64,000 bases of DNA from a virus, in IMG/VR virus record IMGVR_UViG_3300017963_000020, positions 1-64,000 of that record. One strand, given 5' to 3'. Below the pieces are notes generated by a model, which was given only the letters and a program-made list of their open reading frames with translations, ran no database searches and was not told where the DNA came from. Below, in pieces: positions 41,905 through 50,205 of this stretch. The stretch's first letter is position 1; each line of letters opens with the position of its first letter. A program made the translations under genes and the position numbers.

Positions 41905-44900
41905 GACTTATCCTCCATCAGCTCGCCGATCTTTTTTGTTATGTCAAAAACCTTGTCCTTTTCCGCATAGCACAAGATCCGATTCGTTCCCATGACTCTA
42001 CCATTGACAAATAGAATGTTGAACGGTTTAAGTATCGGCAGGAATTTCTCCTTCGCGCCTTTGTCGAAGTAGATGAACATATCGCCACGATGGTCCTGGA
42101 GCTTTACTACCATCGCGGACTTCCCTGACATTTTGATTTCTACGTTCAATATGATTCCAGATACATTGACACGTTCCCATCTATCGAATTTCTGTAGCTG
42201 TTGAGATGAGACGCAGTACCTTCCAAGCAAATATTCCTTCACAGGTTCAAAGAAGAACGGATGCAGAAGTATGAAACCGAATGCGTCTACCGAATCCTCT
42301 ACGAATGTTTTCTTCAGGGTAAATACTTGATCCTTCCGCACACTATTGAACGTTCGCTTGATGGTATTGCGGTCTGCGAAACAATCAAAGCATCCTGCCT
42401 GAATGAGTGCGACGACCTTGCCCTTGTGGACCTTCCCGCTGACCTTGTTCATGAAATCATTAAAAGAACTGAATGGCTGTTTCGACACGATCTCTTCGGC
42501 CGTCGGCCCCTTGATGCCTTTGATTTTGGATAGGCCGAAACGAATGCCCTTCTTTTCAATGCCGAACCCGATGCCCGACCTATTGATGTCCGGCCCGAAT
42601 ATCTTTAGTCCATACTGTCTTGCCTCGTTGATGTATCTATAAAGCTTATTCTTCTCAGATCCATGCTTCCTATCCTTTATCGTTCCTGTCGCTGTGTTAG
42701 AAAGGAGCGACACGAAGAATGGACCGGGATGATAGTTCTTCAAGAATAGAACCTGAAAGAATAGGTAAGCATACGAAACGGCATGACTCTTATTGAACGA
42801 GTACTGTGTAAATTCGCCAATGATATCCCAAAGCCTTTTCGCATCGTCGCGCCCGATACGTTCGGCGCATCTCTTCATGAACTCCTTCCTGAACTTCTTT
42901 GCCTTCCTTTTGCTGAATATTTTCTTTGCAGCTAGCTTCCTGATATTGTCTGCTTCTACCAGCGAATACCCTGCTATCTTGTGCAACAGACGCATCACCT
43001 GTTCCTGATACACAAGAACGCCCCTTGTTTCTTTCAATGCCTTTTCAATCTCGTCGTTCTCTATTCCCATTCCTTCATGATTATGGAACCGCTCTACTGC
43101 TCCACTCGCCAAAGGACCAGGACGGTTGATAGCATTCAAGGCAGCTATTTCGTAGAAGGTTCTTGGCTTAACCTTGCGAAGTAGCTTAGTCGCCGAATCA
43201 GTTTCAAACTGGAATCCGCCCGTCGTATTGCCCTTTCGAGCCTGATTCAGCAGCTTCTCGTCTGTCAAGTCAAGATCCCAGATCGATTCAGTATGGTCTT
43301 CGCCCTCGTGTTCCTTGACCAAATCCAAAGCATCGCTGATAATGGAACAAGTATTCAGGCCAAGGATATCAAATTTAATAAGCCCAATCTCTGTCAGCTC
43401 CCTGCCTTTGAACCCTTCTGAATATGCAGATACGATATCGCCTTTGACACGCTGAAGCGGAGCAAACTTATAGACAGGCTTCGGGGCAATGATTAAACCG
43501 CAAGGATGCACTCCTGCATTCCTAATCATTGTCGCGACTCGTCTTGCTACCCTGATCTCCTTCTTATGTTCATCCCAGAAATCTAATAGCAATCCAGACA
43601 GGTCTTTCCGTGCATCCTTCAACGAGCCAGTCCTATAGACTGCCGATGCGATTTCATTTATTGGTCGCTGAGGAAGCTTGAATACCCTACCGACATCCTT
43701 GAGAGCACCGACCTGACCGAACGTGCCGAAAGAAATAACCCGAGCGACTTTATTGTGTCCATACTTGTCTGCGATATAGGCCAAGACCCTGTCCCGTTTG
43801 TTTGCATCAAAGTCAAGGTCAATATCCGGCATATCTACTCGGCTCTCGTTCAGGAATCGCTCGAAGATCAATCCATGTTTGATGGGATCGATTTTCGTAA
43901 TCCCCAAAACAAAAGAAGCCAGAGACCCGGCGACCGAGCCTCTGGCTGGACCGACAAAGATGTCGTTCTGTCTACACCATGACACGAGGTCCTTGACGAT
44001 TAGGAAATAGTCGTGGAACCCGAGCTTGGATATAATCTTCAGTTCCTTTTTCAATCTCCGCTCGTATATTGGCGTCTTCTTATAGAAATGGAACTGTTTG
44101 AATTCATGCTTGACCATCCGCTTGAATTCTGAATGGGACATTCCCATATCAGGCAAGTGAAATGAACCTGTCGGTATTTCAAGGTCGCATTTATCAGACA
44201 CTTCCTTCGTTGATCTAATTAGACGTTTGAATTCTGCCTTCGTATAATTAAATCCGAACTCGCTCGCTTTCTGCCAGAGCTCTTTCCCAGTCATTAAATA
44301 CAGAGACCGAGCCTTATATGCGACCTCCTTCAAGCGATCGACATTCTTCTTGTCCCTTACGAGTAGGACGAAGTCTTGTATTTGTATATCCTCAGGATGA
44401 ACATAGTGTGCATCCAGGGTCGGCAATACTTTCACGCCGACCTCTTCTGCTACAGATACGAGCATAGCGTTGACGGGCTTCTGTCCTGCTATTTCGTTGA
44501 ACTGGATTTCAATATAGAAATCATTTCCGAATCTATCCTTCCATTTTTCGGCCTCGTGTCTAGCTTGTTTTCGGCCTCGTGTCTTTGCAATGATTCCTCC
44601 CATGCAAGCCGAAGACACTATGAGGCCTTCTCCATGCTCGAATATCTTCTCTGTCGTCGTCCTTGGCCTATAATAAAATCCATTGACATAGGCTTCAGAC
44701 ACGATCTTTAGCAGGTTCAGATATCCTTTGTAATTCTTGGCGAGAAGGACGACGTGCCGATATTGTTCCTTCCTGCTCTTTGAATCGTCAACGTATGCTT
44801 CAACGCCGACGATAGGGTTGATTCCTGCCCTCTTGCACTCAAGATAGAATTCAAGCGATCCTGCGAGCGTACCGTGGTCCGTGATCGCAAGGGAAGGCAT

Positions 44901-44993
44901 ATCAAGGTCGGCAGCTCTCTTGACCAGAGGCTTGATCTGAGCGCAACCATCCAGGAGTGAGTAGTGAGTATGTTGATGCAGATTCACGAACAT
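41880..44993 (-). CDS. dnaE: DNA polymerase III alpha subunit (DnaE family)
   Basis: A 1037-residue C-family polymerase. The N-terminal PHP domain has FVNLHQHTHYSLLDG, LAITDHGTL and the VEAYVDD element. The palm has the catalytic MPDIDLDFDANKRDRVLAY (about 388-405) and IKFDILGLNTCSII (third Asp, about 540). A helix-hairpin-helix follows, and a C-terminal OB-fold segment (VSGIILNVEIKMSGKSAMVV) is present near 940. It is shorter than the 1160-residue E. coli enzyme, mainly at the C-terminus (no obvious tau-binding domain). The phage therefore encodes its own replicative polymerase, used with a non-bacterial clamp. Confidence 0.92.
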   Translation of the reverse strand: MFVNLHQHTHYSLLDGCAQIKPLVKRAADLDMPSLAITDHGTLAGSLEFYLECKRAGINPIVGVEAYVDDSKSRKEQYRHVVLLAKNYKGYLNLLKIVSEAYVNGFYYRPRTTTEKIFEHGEGLIVSSACMGGIIAKTRGRKQARHEAEKWKDRFGNDFYIEIQFNEIAGQKPVNAMLVSVAEEVGVKVLPTLDAHYVHPEDIQIQDFVLLVRDKKNVDRLKEVAYKARSLYLMTGKELWQKASEFGFNYTKAEFKRLIRSTKEVSDKCDLEIPTGSFHLPDMGMSHSEFKRMVKHEFKQFHFYKKTPIYERRLKKELKIISKLGFHDYFLIVKDLVSWCRQNDIFVGPARGSVAGSLASFVLGITKIDPIKHGLIFERFLNESRVDMPDIDLDFDANKRDRVLAYIADKYGHNKVARVISFGTFGQVGALKDVGRVFKLPQRPINEIASAVYRTGSLKDARKDLSGLLLDFWDEHKKEIRVARRVATMIRNAGVHPCGLIIAPKPVYKFAPLQRVKGDIVSAYSEGFKGRELTEIGLIKFDILGLNTCSIISDALDLVKEHEGEDHTESIWDLDLTDEKLLNQARKGNTTGGFQFETDSATKLLRKVKPRTFYEIAALNAINRPGPLASGAVERFHNHEGMGIENDEIEKALKETRGVLVYQEQVMRLLHKIAGYSLVEADNIRKLAAKKIFSKRKAKKFRKEFMKRCAERIGRDDAKRLWDIIGEFTQYSFNKSHAVSYAYLFFQVLFLKNYHPGPFFVSLLSNTATGTIKDRKHGSEKNKLYRYINEARQYGLKIFGPDINRSGIGFGIEKKGIRFGLSKIKGIKGPTAEEIVSKQPFSSFNDFMNKVSGKVHKGKVVALIQAGCFDCFADRNTIKRTFNSVRKDQVFTLKKTFVEDSVDAFGFILLHPFFFEPVKEYLLGRYCVSSQQLQKFDRWERVNVSGIILNVEIKMSGKSAMVVKLQDHRGDMFIYFDKGAKEKFLPILKPFNILFVNGRVMGTNRILCYAEKDKVFDITKKIGELMEDKSCRRRGLI

Positions 44994-44996
44994 AAT

Positions 44997-45188
44997 TTAT
45001 TCCTTGATCAACCCTCGCTTCGCGAATGCTCCGCGAACTCTGGGCAGCTTTTCAACGGGGACTGCGACGATATAGCAATAGTCGTCGAACGTGTCGTGGA
45101 TTATAGCTTTGGAAATGATGCAGTCCAGAGGGATGAGTATATACGTTTCCGGATCGATGATGAATACTTCTGTCCAAGCCAATTCCAT
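44997..45188 (-). CDS. Hypothetical protein, 63 aa
   Basis: A short acidic and hydrophobic protein with a beta-rich middle. It precedes dnaE by 3 bases. No family recognised. Confidence 0.5.
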   Translation of the reverse strand: MELAWTEVFIIDPETYILIPLDCIISKAIIHDTFDDYCYIVAVPVEKLPRVRGAFAKRGLIKE

Positions 45189-45203
45189 CCTCCGCCTCCT
45201 TCC

Positions 45204-45686
45204 TTACAGAAGCCTTCTGGGTTTCTTCTTGCCTTTATCCTTATTCTTTTTCTTCTTGCCTTTATAGACAGCTTTGCCCGTCTTGAAATCGAAGTCTTTG
45301 TAGTTCTGTTCGTAGAACTGCAAAGTAAATCCAGCCTCTATCGCAGCTCTACGATCATGCGATAGGGAATAGAAGTATGACGACCGAACTTTGCCCTTCC
45401 TTGATATCTTCTGCTTCGGCTCCTTCACCAATCTCTGGACGATCGGTATTATATTTCCGACGCTCATGCTTTCCCCTGCGACTAACGTCTCCATCCGCTT
45501 CCCACCGAGCGCGACGAATAGGTTGAACCGACACCGATTGCACAAGAGCCAGTGAAAGCGATACGTCTCGCTAACGAATTCAATCCGCCAGAGTATCCTC
45601 CCGGCCTTCTTGCCGTATGAACAGAGAACACAATGAAGGTTCTCGTCTCCCTTGCTGATTGCCTCCTTTGTTATTTCAATCGGCAT
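45204..45686 (-). CDS. Zinc-binding protein with Lys-rich tail, 160 aa
   Basis: ATG 45686 opens MPIEITKEAISKGDENLHC. CVLC (about 19-22) and CNRC (about 48-51) form a zinc ribbon; a Lys/Arg tail (KKKKNKDKGKKKPRRLL) ends the chain. No family recognised. Confidence 0.5.
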   Translation of the reverse strand: MPIEITKEAISKGDENLHCVLCSYGKKAGRILWRIEFVSETYRFHWLLCNRCRFNLFVALGGKRMETLVAGESMSVGNIIPIVQRLVKEPKQKISRKGKVRSSYFYSLSHDRRAAIEAGFTLQFYEQNYKDFDFKTGKAVYKGKKKKNKDKGKKKPRRLL

Positions 45687-45957
45687 CACGCTCTCCCTTC
45701 TTTGCGAGGAAGGATGCGAACGCCTTTGAATTGAAGGCGAACGAATATCCATCCAATGTCGCGATCTCGAACCAGAGCGGAGGCGAGAGTCGTTTGTCAT
45801 AGACCGCTCTTGCGATCCTGAGATACTTGCCGAGATAGCAACCGACGAGGTCCTGTCCGATCTTCTTGGCTTGCCGTTTATTCCCCTTCATCTTTTTCCA
45901 TTTTGCTTTCGCTTTCTTGAAATCCTCAAGCGTCAGCGTCCTTCCTTGCTTCGCCAT
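45676..45957 (-). CDS. Basic helical protein, 93 aa
   Basis: ATG 45957 follows ATATTGAAAGGAAGAA, a member of the repeated leader family. Lys-rich first half, mixed second half. No family recognised. Confidence 0.5.
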   Translation of the reverse strand: MAKQGRTLTLEDFKKAKAKWKKMKGNKRQAKKIGQDLVGCYLGKYLRIARAVYDKRLSPPLWFEIATLDGYSFAFNSKAFASFLAKKGERDAD

Positions 45958-46183
45958 TGTTCTTCCTTTCAATATCGGCCGAATGTATTTTCCTGGCGAT
46001 CAGTTTGATTGCCTCCTCTTCATCTTGGTTCTTGATCACGTCAATGATCTCGTTCAAGTCCTCCAGATAAATGTAATGACGATGCTTTGGCTGTTCGCCT
46101 CTCGCAATGATGTCCACTTCGTCCAGGGATATCCGCTTGAAGATGTTCGGATATTCCCGAACCAGATCGATCGAGCTAGCCAT
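45926..46183 (-). CDS. Hypothetical protein, 85 aa
   Basis: ATG 46183 follows AAAAGGAGGCG. Alpha/beta, acidic, with a short helix-turn-helix-like start. It overlaps the sigma-like gene by 8 bases. No family recognised. Confidence 0.5.
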   Translation of the reverse strand: MASSIDLVREYPNIFKRISLDEVDIIARGEQPKHRHYIYLEDLNEIIDVIKNQDEEEAIKLIARKIHSADIERKNNGEARKDADA

Positions 46184-46808
46184 CGCTCGCCTCCTTTTCG
46201 ACAAGCATTTTCAGAAAGGAATAGATGGATCGGGACTTCCTATACAGGCTCATAGCTGAGATTCCCATTTCTTTTGCAAGATGTTTCAGAGGCGAGTTCG
46301 GGTCCCGATACATTTTCCAGTAGATGCTCCACGATTCCTTCGTCAACCGTTCCTTGAACAGGTCAAGGAAATCCCCGACAAGGATTTCATTGAAGATGTC
46401 CTGCCCTCCGGGAATCTCGTCCAGTCCTACGGTATTCAACACTTCCCATTCCGTGAACGTGATGACAGGGATTCCAGCAGGGTCGCTCACCTTCCGCATT
46501 ATTTCCTTGACCATCGTACGGAACTTATTCGTTACAGCAATCCGGACGAGCGTCTTGAAGCCCGATACTTCGGGGTCGTATGCTGGGATGACCTTCATTG
46601 AGACATGGATGTAGGCATCCTGCATCAGGTCTTCTATGGTTCGGTCATGGAATAGATGCGCGAACCTATTCGCCACGAACCGAACCGTTGGATAGATTTC
46701 GTGGTAGATACGGGCGAAGGTTCTTTGCTTCCCCCGTTCCTGGTAGCGAAGGACAGCTCTATCCAGAGCAGTCGTCTTCCGCCTCCCCTTCTTCTTCTTT
46801 TCAGCCAT
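46176..46808 (-). CDS. RNA polymerase sigma-70-family factor
   Basis: ATG 46808 follows GGGAGGAGTG (210 aa). Region 2 is evident (IEDLMQDAYIHVSMKVIPAYDPEVSGFKTL, shown in part as LMQDAYIHVSMK; the D-L-x-Q-x-A-Y pattern and a following -10-binding helix). A C-terminal segment (LKHLAKEMGISAMSLYRKSR) is a helix-turn-helix of the region-4 type. Phage-encoded sigma factors of this size (such as T4 gp55) direct late transcription. The basic N-terminus is an extension. It is a candidate for recognising the repeated CATATT leader, by inference only. Confidence 0.65.
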   Translation of the reverse strand: MAEKKKKGRRKTTALDRAVLRYQERGKQRTFARIYHEIYPTVRFVANRFAHLFHDRTIEDLMQDAYIHVSMKVIPAYDPEVSGFKTLVRIAVTNKFRTMVKEIMRKVSDPAGIPVITFTEWEVLNTVGLDEIPGGQDIFNEILVGDFLDLFKERLTKESWSIYWKMYRDPNSPLKHLAKEMGISAMSLYRKSRSIYSFLKMLVEKEASDG

Positions 46809-46812
46809 CGGT

Positions 46813-47442
46813 TCACTCCTCCCATCCGAAAATATAGTCATCACGGAATCTGATTCCGTAGTAAGCAAAGAAGGCAGCTACTTTCTTTCTTCTCCGATTT
46901 AGATATCGCCGATAATGCTTGGACGATTTCTCATTCGGTGTTAGCCTCGCCCTCTTGCTTCTTTTCTTGTAGAACCTATCGCAGACGCGACAGTCCTGTA
47001 TATGTTCTGAATATGTTTTGATCTTTGGAACCTTCAGGCAGGGTATTTTTCCACTCTTACCCTTTCTGACTGCCTTTATCCTTGAATCATGCTTCTTGAG
47101 TATTTGGTTTGTCCTGTATAGACGACAAGCTGGCCTATCAAGGAATAGGTTGATGCAAGTATCGAGGTCGCCGAAGAACTTGCATGACCAGCATCTGTAG
47201 ATCGCCTCCGGTCCTTTACGCTCATACGACTTGCCCTTCTTCTTCGTTCCTTCTTTAGCTGCATCGTGACGGGCGAAGACAAGGGATATGGTCGCTGTGA
47301 GCCTGAGGCAATCGCGCTCCATCTCTTCAACGATTCTTTTGGCCGTCGTTAAAGACCTGGAGTTCCCATGCGATAGGAGGAGTTCTACTGTGTATGCTTG
47401 AGCGGATAGGCGAGTCGCCTTTTGAAATATGTTCCGCTTCAT
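46813..47442 (-). CDS. Cys-rich basic protein, 209 aa
   Basis: Three Cys groups (CWSCKFFGDLDTC, CRLYR, CRVCDRFY) and many Lys/Arg suggest a zinc-binding nucleic-acid protein. Adjacent to the sigma-like gene (4-base gap). No family recognised. Confidence 0.5.
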   Translation of the reverse strand: MKRNIFQKATRLSAQAYTVELLLSHGNSRSLTTAKRIVEEMERDCLRLTATISLVFARHDAAKEGTKKKGKSYERKGPEAIYRCWSCKFFGDLDTCINLFLDRPACRLYRTNQILKKHDSRIKAVRKGKSGKIPCLKVPKIKTYSEHIQDCRVCDRFYKKRSKRARLTPNEKSSKHYRRYLNRRRKKVAAFFAYYGIRFRDDYIFGWEE

Positions 47443-47459
47443 GTCGTCCTCTCTATATT

Positions 47460-47813
47460 CTATTTGTCGTCTTTCAGTTCCTCATCATATTGCGCTCGCC
47501 CCTTTGTTATCTCGATGTTCAGCTGCATGGCGATCGGCGCGATCGGATATTTCTTGCGGAACTTTTTCCAGACCTTGAGCTGCTCGATATAGTACCATCC
47601 ATTCCAGTAGGCCAGTCCAGCAGCTTCCCCTTTCTTCATGACTGCATCCGGGTCGTAGAAATCCCTGCCCTTCTTTCTCTTCGATGGTATGACGACATGA
47701 TTGGTATAGATGAAATGAGCTTGCTTCAGGTTCTTTGCCTTGATCATTGCAGCTGTCGTTCCCTGCAATGATGGCGCAAGGCAGAAGAACGTCTTTAATT
47801 TCTCTTCGGACAT
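47460..47813 (-). CDS. Hypothetical protein, 117 aa
   Basis: ATG 47813 follows the leader CATATTGAAAGG. An alpha/beta protein with a central aromatic-rich region (GLAYWNGWYYIEQLKVWKK). No family recognised. Confidence 0.5.
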   Translation of the reverse strand: MSEEKLKTFFCLAPSLQGTTAAMIKAKNLKQAHFIYTNHVVIPSKRKKGRDFYDPDAVMKKGEAAGLAYWNGWYYIEQLKVWKKFRKKYPIAPIAMQLNIEITKGRAQYDEELKDDK

Positions 47814-47840
47814 GGTATGACCTTTCAATATGAGCCTTCG

Positions 47841-47994
47841 TTAATTCCTGGAGCACTCCGGGCAATCCGTTTCGTCGCATCCGCAGATTCCCATCTCCCT
47901 CGGGCAATCATCCCAGTCATCCTCCTCCACGAGCTTGACGGCCTCTGCTCTGCTGATCCTGGGGGAACCATTTCTCGAATCGGTGTACGACCAT
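47841..47994 (-). pseudogene. Small Cys-rich gene with apparent 1-base frameshift
   Basis: The ATG at 47994 has the expected leader (ATATTTCAAGGAGCC), but its frame stops after 25 codons, while a second frame downstream reads AEAVKLVEEDDWDDCPREMG followed by ICGCDETDCPECSRN. Removing one base from a run of five C (plus-strand G at 47961-47965) joins them into a 50-residue protein with five Cys. This is either a sequence error at the homopolymer, a decayed gene, or a programmed shift. Confidence 0.5.
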
Positions 47995-48070
47995 TTCTGG
48001 CTCCTTGAAATATGAATGGAATATATTCCCGTCGCTCTGCTCCGAACCCTGCTAATGAAGAGCCCGGAGC

Positions 48071-48091
48071 GGAGCGACGGGAAGTCGCTCC
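48071..48091 (-). terminator. Hairpin in gap before Cys-rich gene
   Basis: An 8-bp stem (GGAGCGAC / GTCGCTCC) with a 5-base loop lies in the gap 47995-48161; nothing else but A/T-rich leader sequence is seen there. Confidence 0.4.
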
Positions 48092-48161
48092 GCATGGGTC
48101 GGATCGCCAGCTGGTATCTGGGCGAACCCGATGAGAGGGTTTGAATTGGCCGGAAGGACGA

Positions 48162-48725
48162 TTAGAAATCGTCGTCGTCGTCTTCCTCCTCCTCCTCCTC
48201 TTCGTCGTCGTCGTCGCCGTCCTCGTCTTCGTCTTCCTCCTCCTCGAATTCGTCCTCGTCCTCCTCCTCGTCCTCCTCGTCTTCGTCCTCGTCCTTGGCC
48301 TTCTTCTTCTTGCCCTTCCCCTTGCCCTTCTTCTTGTCGTCCTTCTTGCCCTTCTTGCCCTTCTTGCCCTTCTTGGACTTCTTCTTGGACTTCTCCTCCT
48401 CCTCTTCCTCCTCCTCTTCCTCGTCGTCCTCGAATTCGTCTTCCTCGGGCTCTTCCTCGCGGGACTTCTTGCCCTTCTTGCCCTTCTTGGACTTCTTCTT
48501 CTTGCGTCCCTTGCCGGATTCCTCGCGGAGCTCCTTGACCTTCTGGTCGATCTCCTGTTTCAAGGCGTGGACCGCCTTCTTGAGCTCCAGGAGCACGTTC
48601 TTGAGCGTCCGGCCGACCTTCAGCTTGCCCTCCAGGATCTCGGGGATTTCGCCCTCGACGTAGACCGCCGTGTTCTTGATCCGCTCCGCCGCCTTGATCA
48701 TGGTGTTTTTCTTTTCCTTACCCAT
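48162..48725 (-). CDS. Lys/acidic low-complexity protein ending in DDDDDF
   Basis: A 187-residue protein. The first 70 residues are a normal helical domain (MIKAAERIKNTAVYVEGEI..), then alternating Lys-rich and Glu/Asp-rich blocks to an acidic C-terminus ending DDDDDF. The acidic tail with a terminal Phe recalls SSB/gp2.5 tails. Strong SD GAGGAG. It may bind DNA or protein in the phage nucleoid or act at the replisome; no family is recognised. Confidence 0.55.
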   Translation of the reverse strand: MGKEKKNTMIKAAERIKNTAVYVEGEIPEILEGKLKVGRTLKNVLLELKKAVHALKQEIDQKVKELREESGKGRKKKKSKKGKKGKKSREEEPEEDEFEDDEEEEEEEEEEKSKKKSKKGKKGKKGKKDDKKKGKGKGKKKKAKDEDEDEEDEEEDEDEFEEEEDEDEDGDDDDEEEEEEEDDDDDF

Positions 48726-48800
48726 CGTCTGGATCTCCTCAATTAAGGGTTGAAAGAATTGGGTTTGAATGTTCCTGAAGATTCCGCGTCGTGAAGGGGT

Positions 48801-49181
48801 CTACTTGCCCTTCTTCTTTTTCTTTTTCTTGCCGTCGGTGTCCTTGACCTTGCCCTTGCTCTTCTTGGCCTTCTTCTTCTTGGGCGTCTCGTCGTCGGAC
48901 TCCTTCTTCTTCCGCTTCCGCTTCTTCTTCTTCGGCTTCTCGTCGGCCTCTTCGTCGTCGCCGTTCTTCGTGGAGCCCGGAACGAGCAGCTCCTGGATGA
49001 AGAGGAAGTCCTTTCCGGCCTTCGCCAGCTTGGTCAGCTCCTTGGTGAAATCCCTGGACAGGACGCCTTCCAGCTCCGACAGCTTGGCGAGTGCCTCGAC
49101 GAACTTCGTGTTCCCCCGCGTGATCCTGGTGATGATCTGCTTTTTCATCTTGCCTTTCTTTTTCTTCTTCTTCCGAGCCAT
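48801..49181 (-). CDS. Lys-rich protein, 126 aa
   Basis: Poly-Lys start (MARKKKKKKGKMKK), a folded middle with VEALAKLSELEGVLSRDFTK, and a Lys-rich tail (KKKKKKKGK). Histone-H1-like in composition. Probably nucleic-acid or membrane binding; no family recognised. Confidence 0.55.
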   Translation of the reverse strand: MARKKKKKKGKMKKQIITRITRGNTKFVEALAKLSELEGVLSRDFTKELTKLAKAGKDFLFIQELLVPGSTKNGDDEEADEKPKKKKRKRKKKESDDETPKKKKAKKSKGKVKDTDGKKKKKKKGK

Positions 49182-49235
49182 CTGGCTGTCTCCTAACAGA
49201 GTTTGAAAGAATTGGTTTGAAAATCACCTGCCGGA

Positions 49236-49562
49236 TTACTCCTTGCCCTTTTTCTTCTTCTTCCCTCCTTTCTTGTTCTTGGGTCCCTTCGTTCCGTGCT
49301 CGTGGAAGTAATCCTCCATCCAGGGGATGACGGTCTTGCGGAACGAACGGCCGATCCACTTCACTTCCTCGTAGGAAAGGCGTCCCAGCTTCGCGGGCTT
49401 CCACTCCTCGCTGTCTTCGCTGTTCCGCCTCTGCCTCACAACCTGGATCTTGACCTCACCGCCGTCGTAGGAATAGGCCATGATCCTGACCCGAGTCAGA
49501 CCGAATGTTTTCTTGGGGAACTTCTGCAGTAGCTTGTCCTTCTCTGCTGAGTATCCCGCCAT
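49236..49562 (-). CDS. PC4-like (p15) domain candidate with basic tail, 108 aa
   Basis: ATG 49562 with leader TATATTTTGGAGGG. The middle has KIQVVRQRRNSEDSEEWKPA then 'KLGRLSYEEVKWIGR', similar in layout to PC4/YdbC ssDNA-binding proteins (beta-beta-W-x-P-x-x-G-x-x-L-x-x-E-E). The C-terminus is Lys-rich. Tentative. Confidence 0.4.
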   Translation of the reverse strand: MAGYSAEKDKLLQKFPKKTFGLTRVRIMAYSYDGGEVKIQVVRQRRNSEDSEEWKPAKLGRLSYEEVKWIGRSFRKTVIPWMEDYFHEHGTKGPKNKKGGKKKKKGKE

Positions 49563-49603
49563 GATTGAACCCTCCAAAATATATCCTTGACGAAATTGCC
49601 TTT

Positions 49604-49849
49604 CTACCATTCGATCCGGACAGGACAGCCCGGAATCACGTCGGTCATCCAGTTTTGATTTCCGCAGCTATCGCAAGTCATGAGGATGCCCAAGACAGGA
49701 GCGTCATTCATGTCGTGCAGAAAGACGTTCCCGCAAGAGCATTGAACAATCACCAAGAGCGTCCCGAACTTGCGATAGGCGTTGAGCACAGTCCACTTCC
49801 CAGGAATCAGTCCTTTGAATGTCCTCGGCATCGGTCTCGGCTTCGCCAT
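49604..49849 (-). CDS. Zinc-ribbon protein, 81 aa
   Basis: ATG 49849 with leader CATATTGGAATGG. CSCG (about 37) and CDSCG (about 59) give a ribbon. Possible SH3-like strands before it. No family recognised. Confidence 0.55.
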   Translation of the reverse strand: MAKPRPMPRTFKGLIPGKWTVLNAYRKFGTLLVIVQCSCGNVFLHDMNDAPVLGILMTCDSCGNQNWMTDVIPGCPVRIEW

Positions 49850-50205
49850 CGGTATCCATTCCAATATGGTCGCTGAATATGGTCTGGCTTTGCTGGCCTA
49901 ATAGGACGGGCAGGGGTTTCACCTGCCCGTTCCTATGGTTCTCCCCCTGTAGGGTCGTCGTGGGTCGTCCTGGCTTCGCCTGTAAGCCGATTTGTCCCCC
50001 TTTCCCTCCCTATGGGACCCCTATACCTTTATATTCGCCCCTGCGACGATTTGTGGCCTTTGGTCCCCCCTTTTGCCCCTATATCCTCCCCCTGCGAGCC
50101 CGTATTGCCCCTGTAGGCCGATTTCGCCCCTATTTTGTCCCTATGGTCCTCCCCCTGCCCTTGAATCGGCTTACGGGGCGATTTTGGGGTCCTGGCGTCC
50201 CCCTG
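49850..50205 (-). repeat. G-rich intergenic tract with inverted-repeat flanks
   Basis: A 350-base gap with no gene. The minus strand has more than ten runs of four to six G spaced by about 10-25 bases, including AGGGGGAGGATATAGGGGCA, so its RNA could form G-quadruplexes. GTAAGCCGATT (49982-49992) and AATCGGCTTAC (50164-50174) are perfect inverted copies enclosing 171 bases, with a near copy GTAGGCCGATT at 50112. A terminator-like hairpin (ACGGGCAGG/CCTGCCCGT, 49906-49930) follows. It may be a structured RNA or an origin-like element. Confidence 0.5.
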
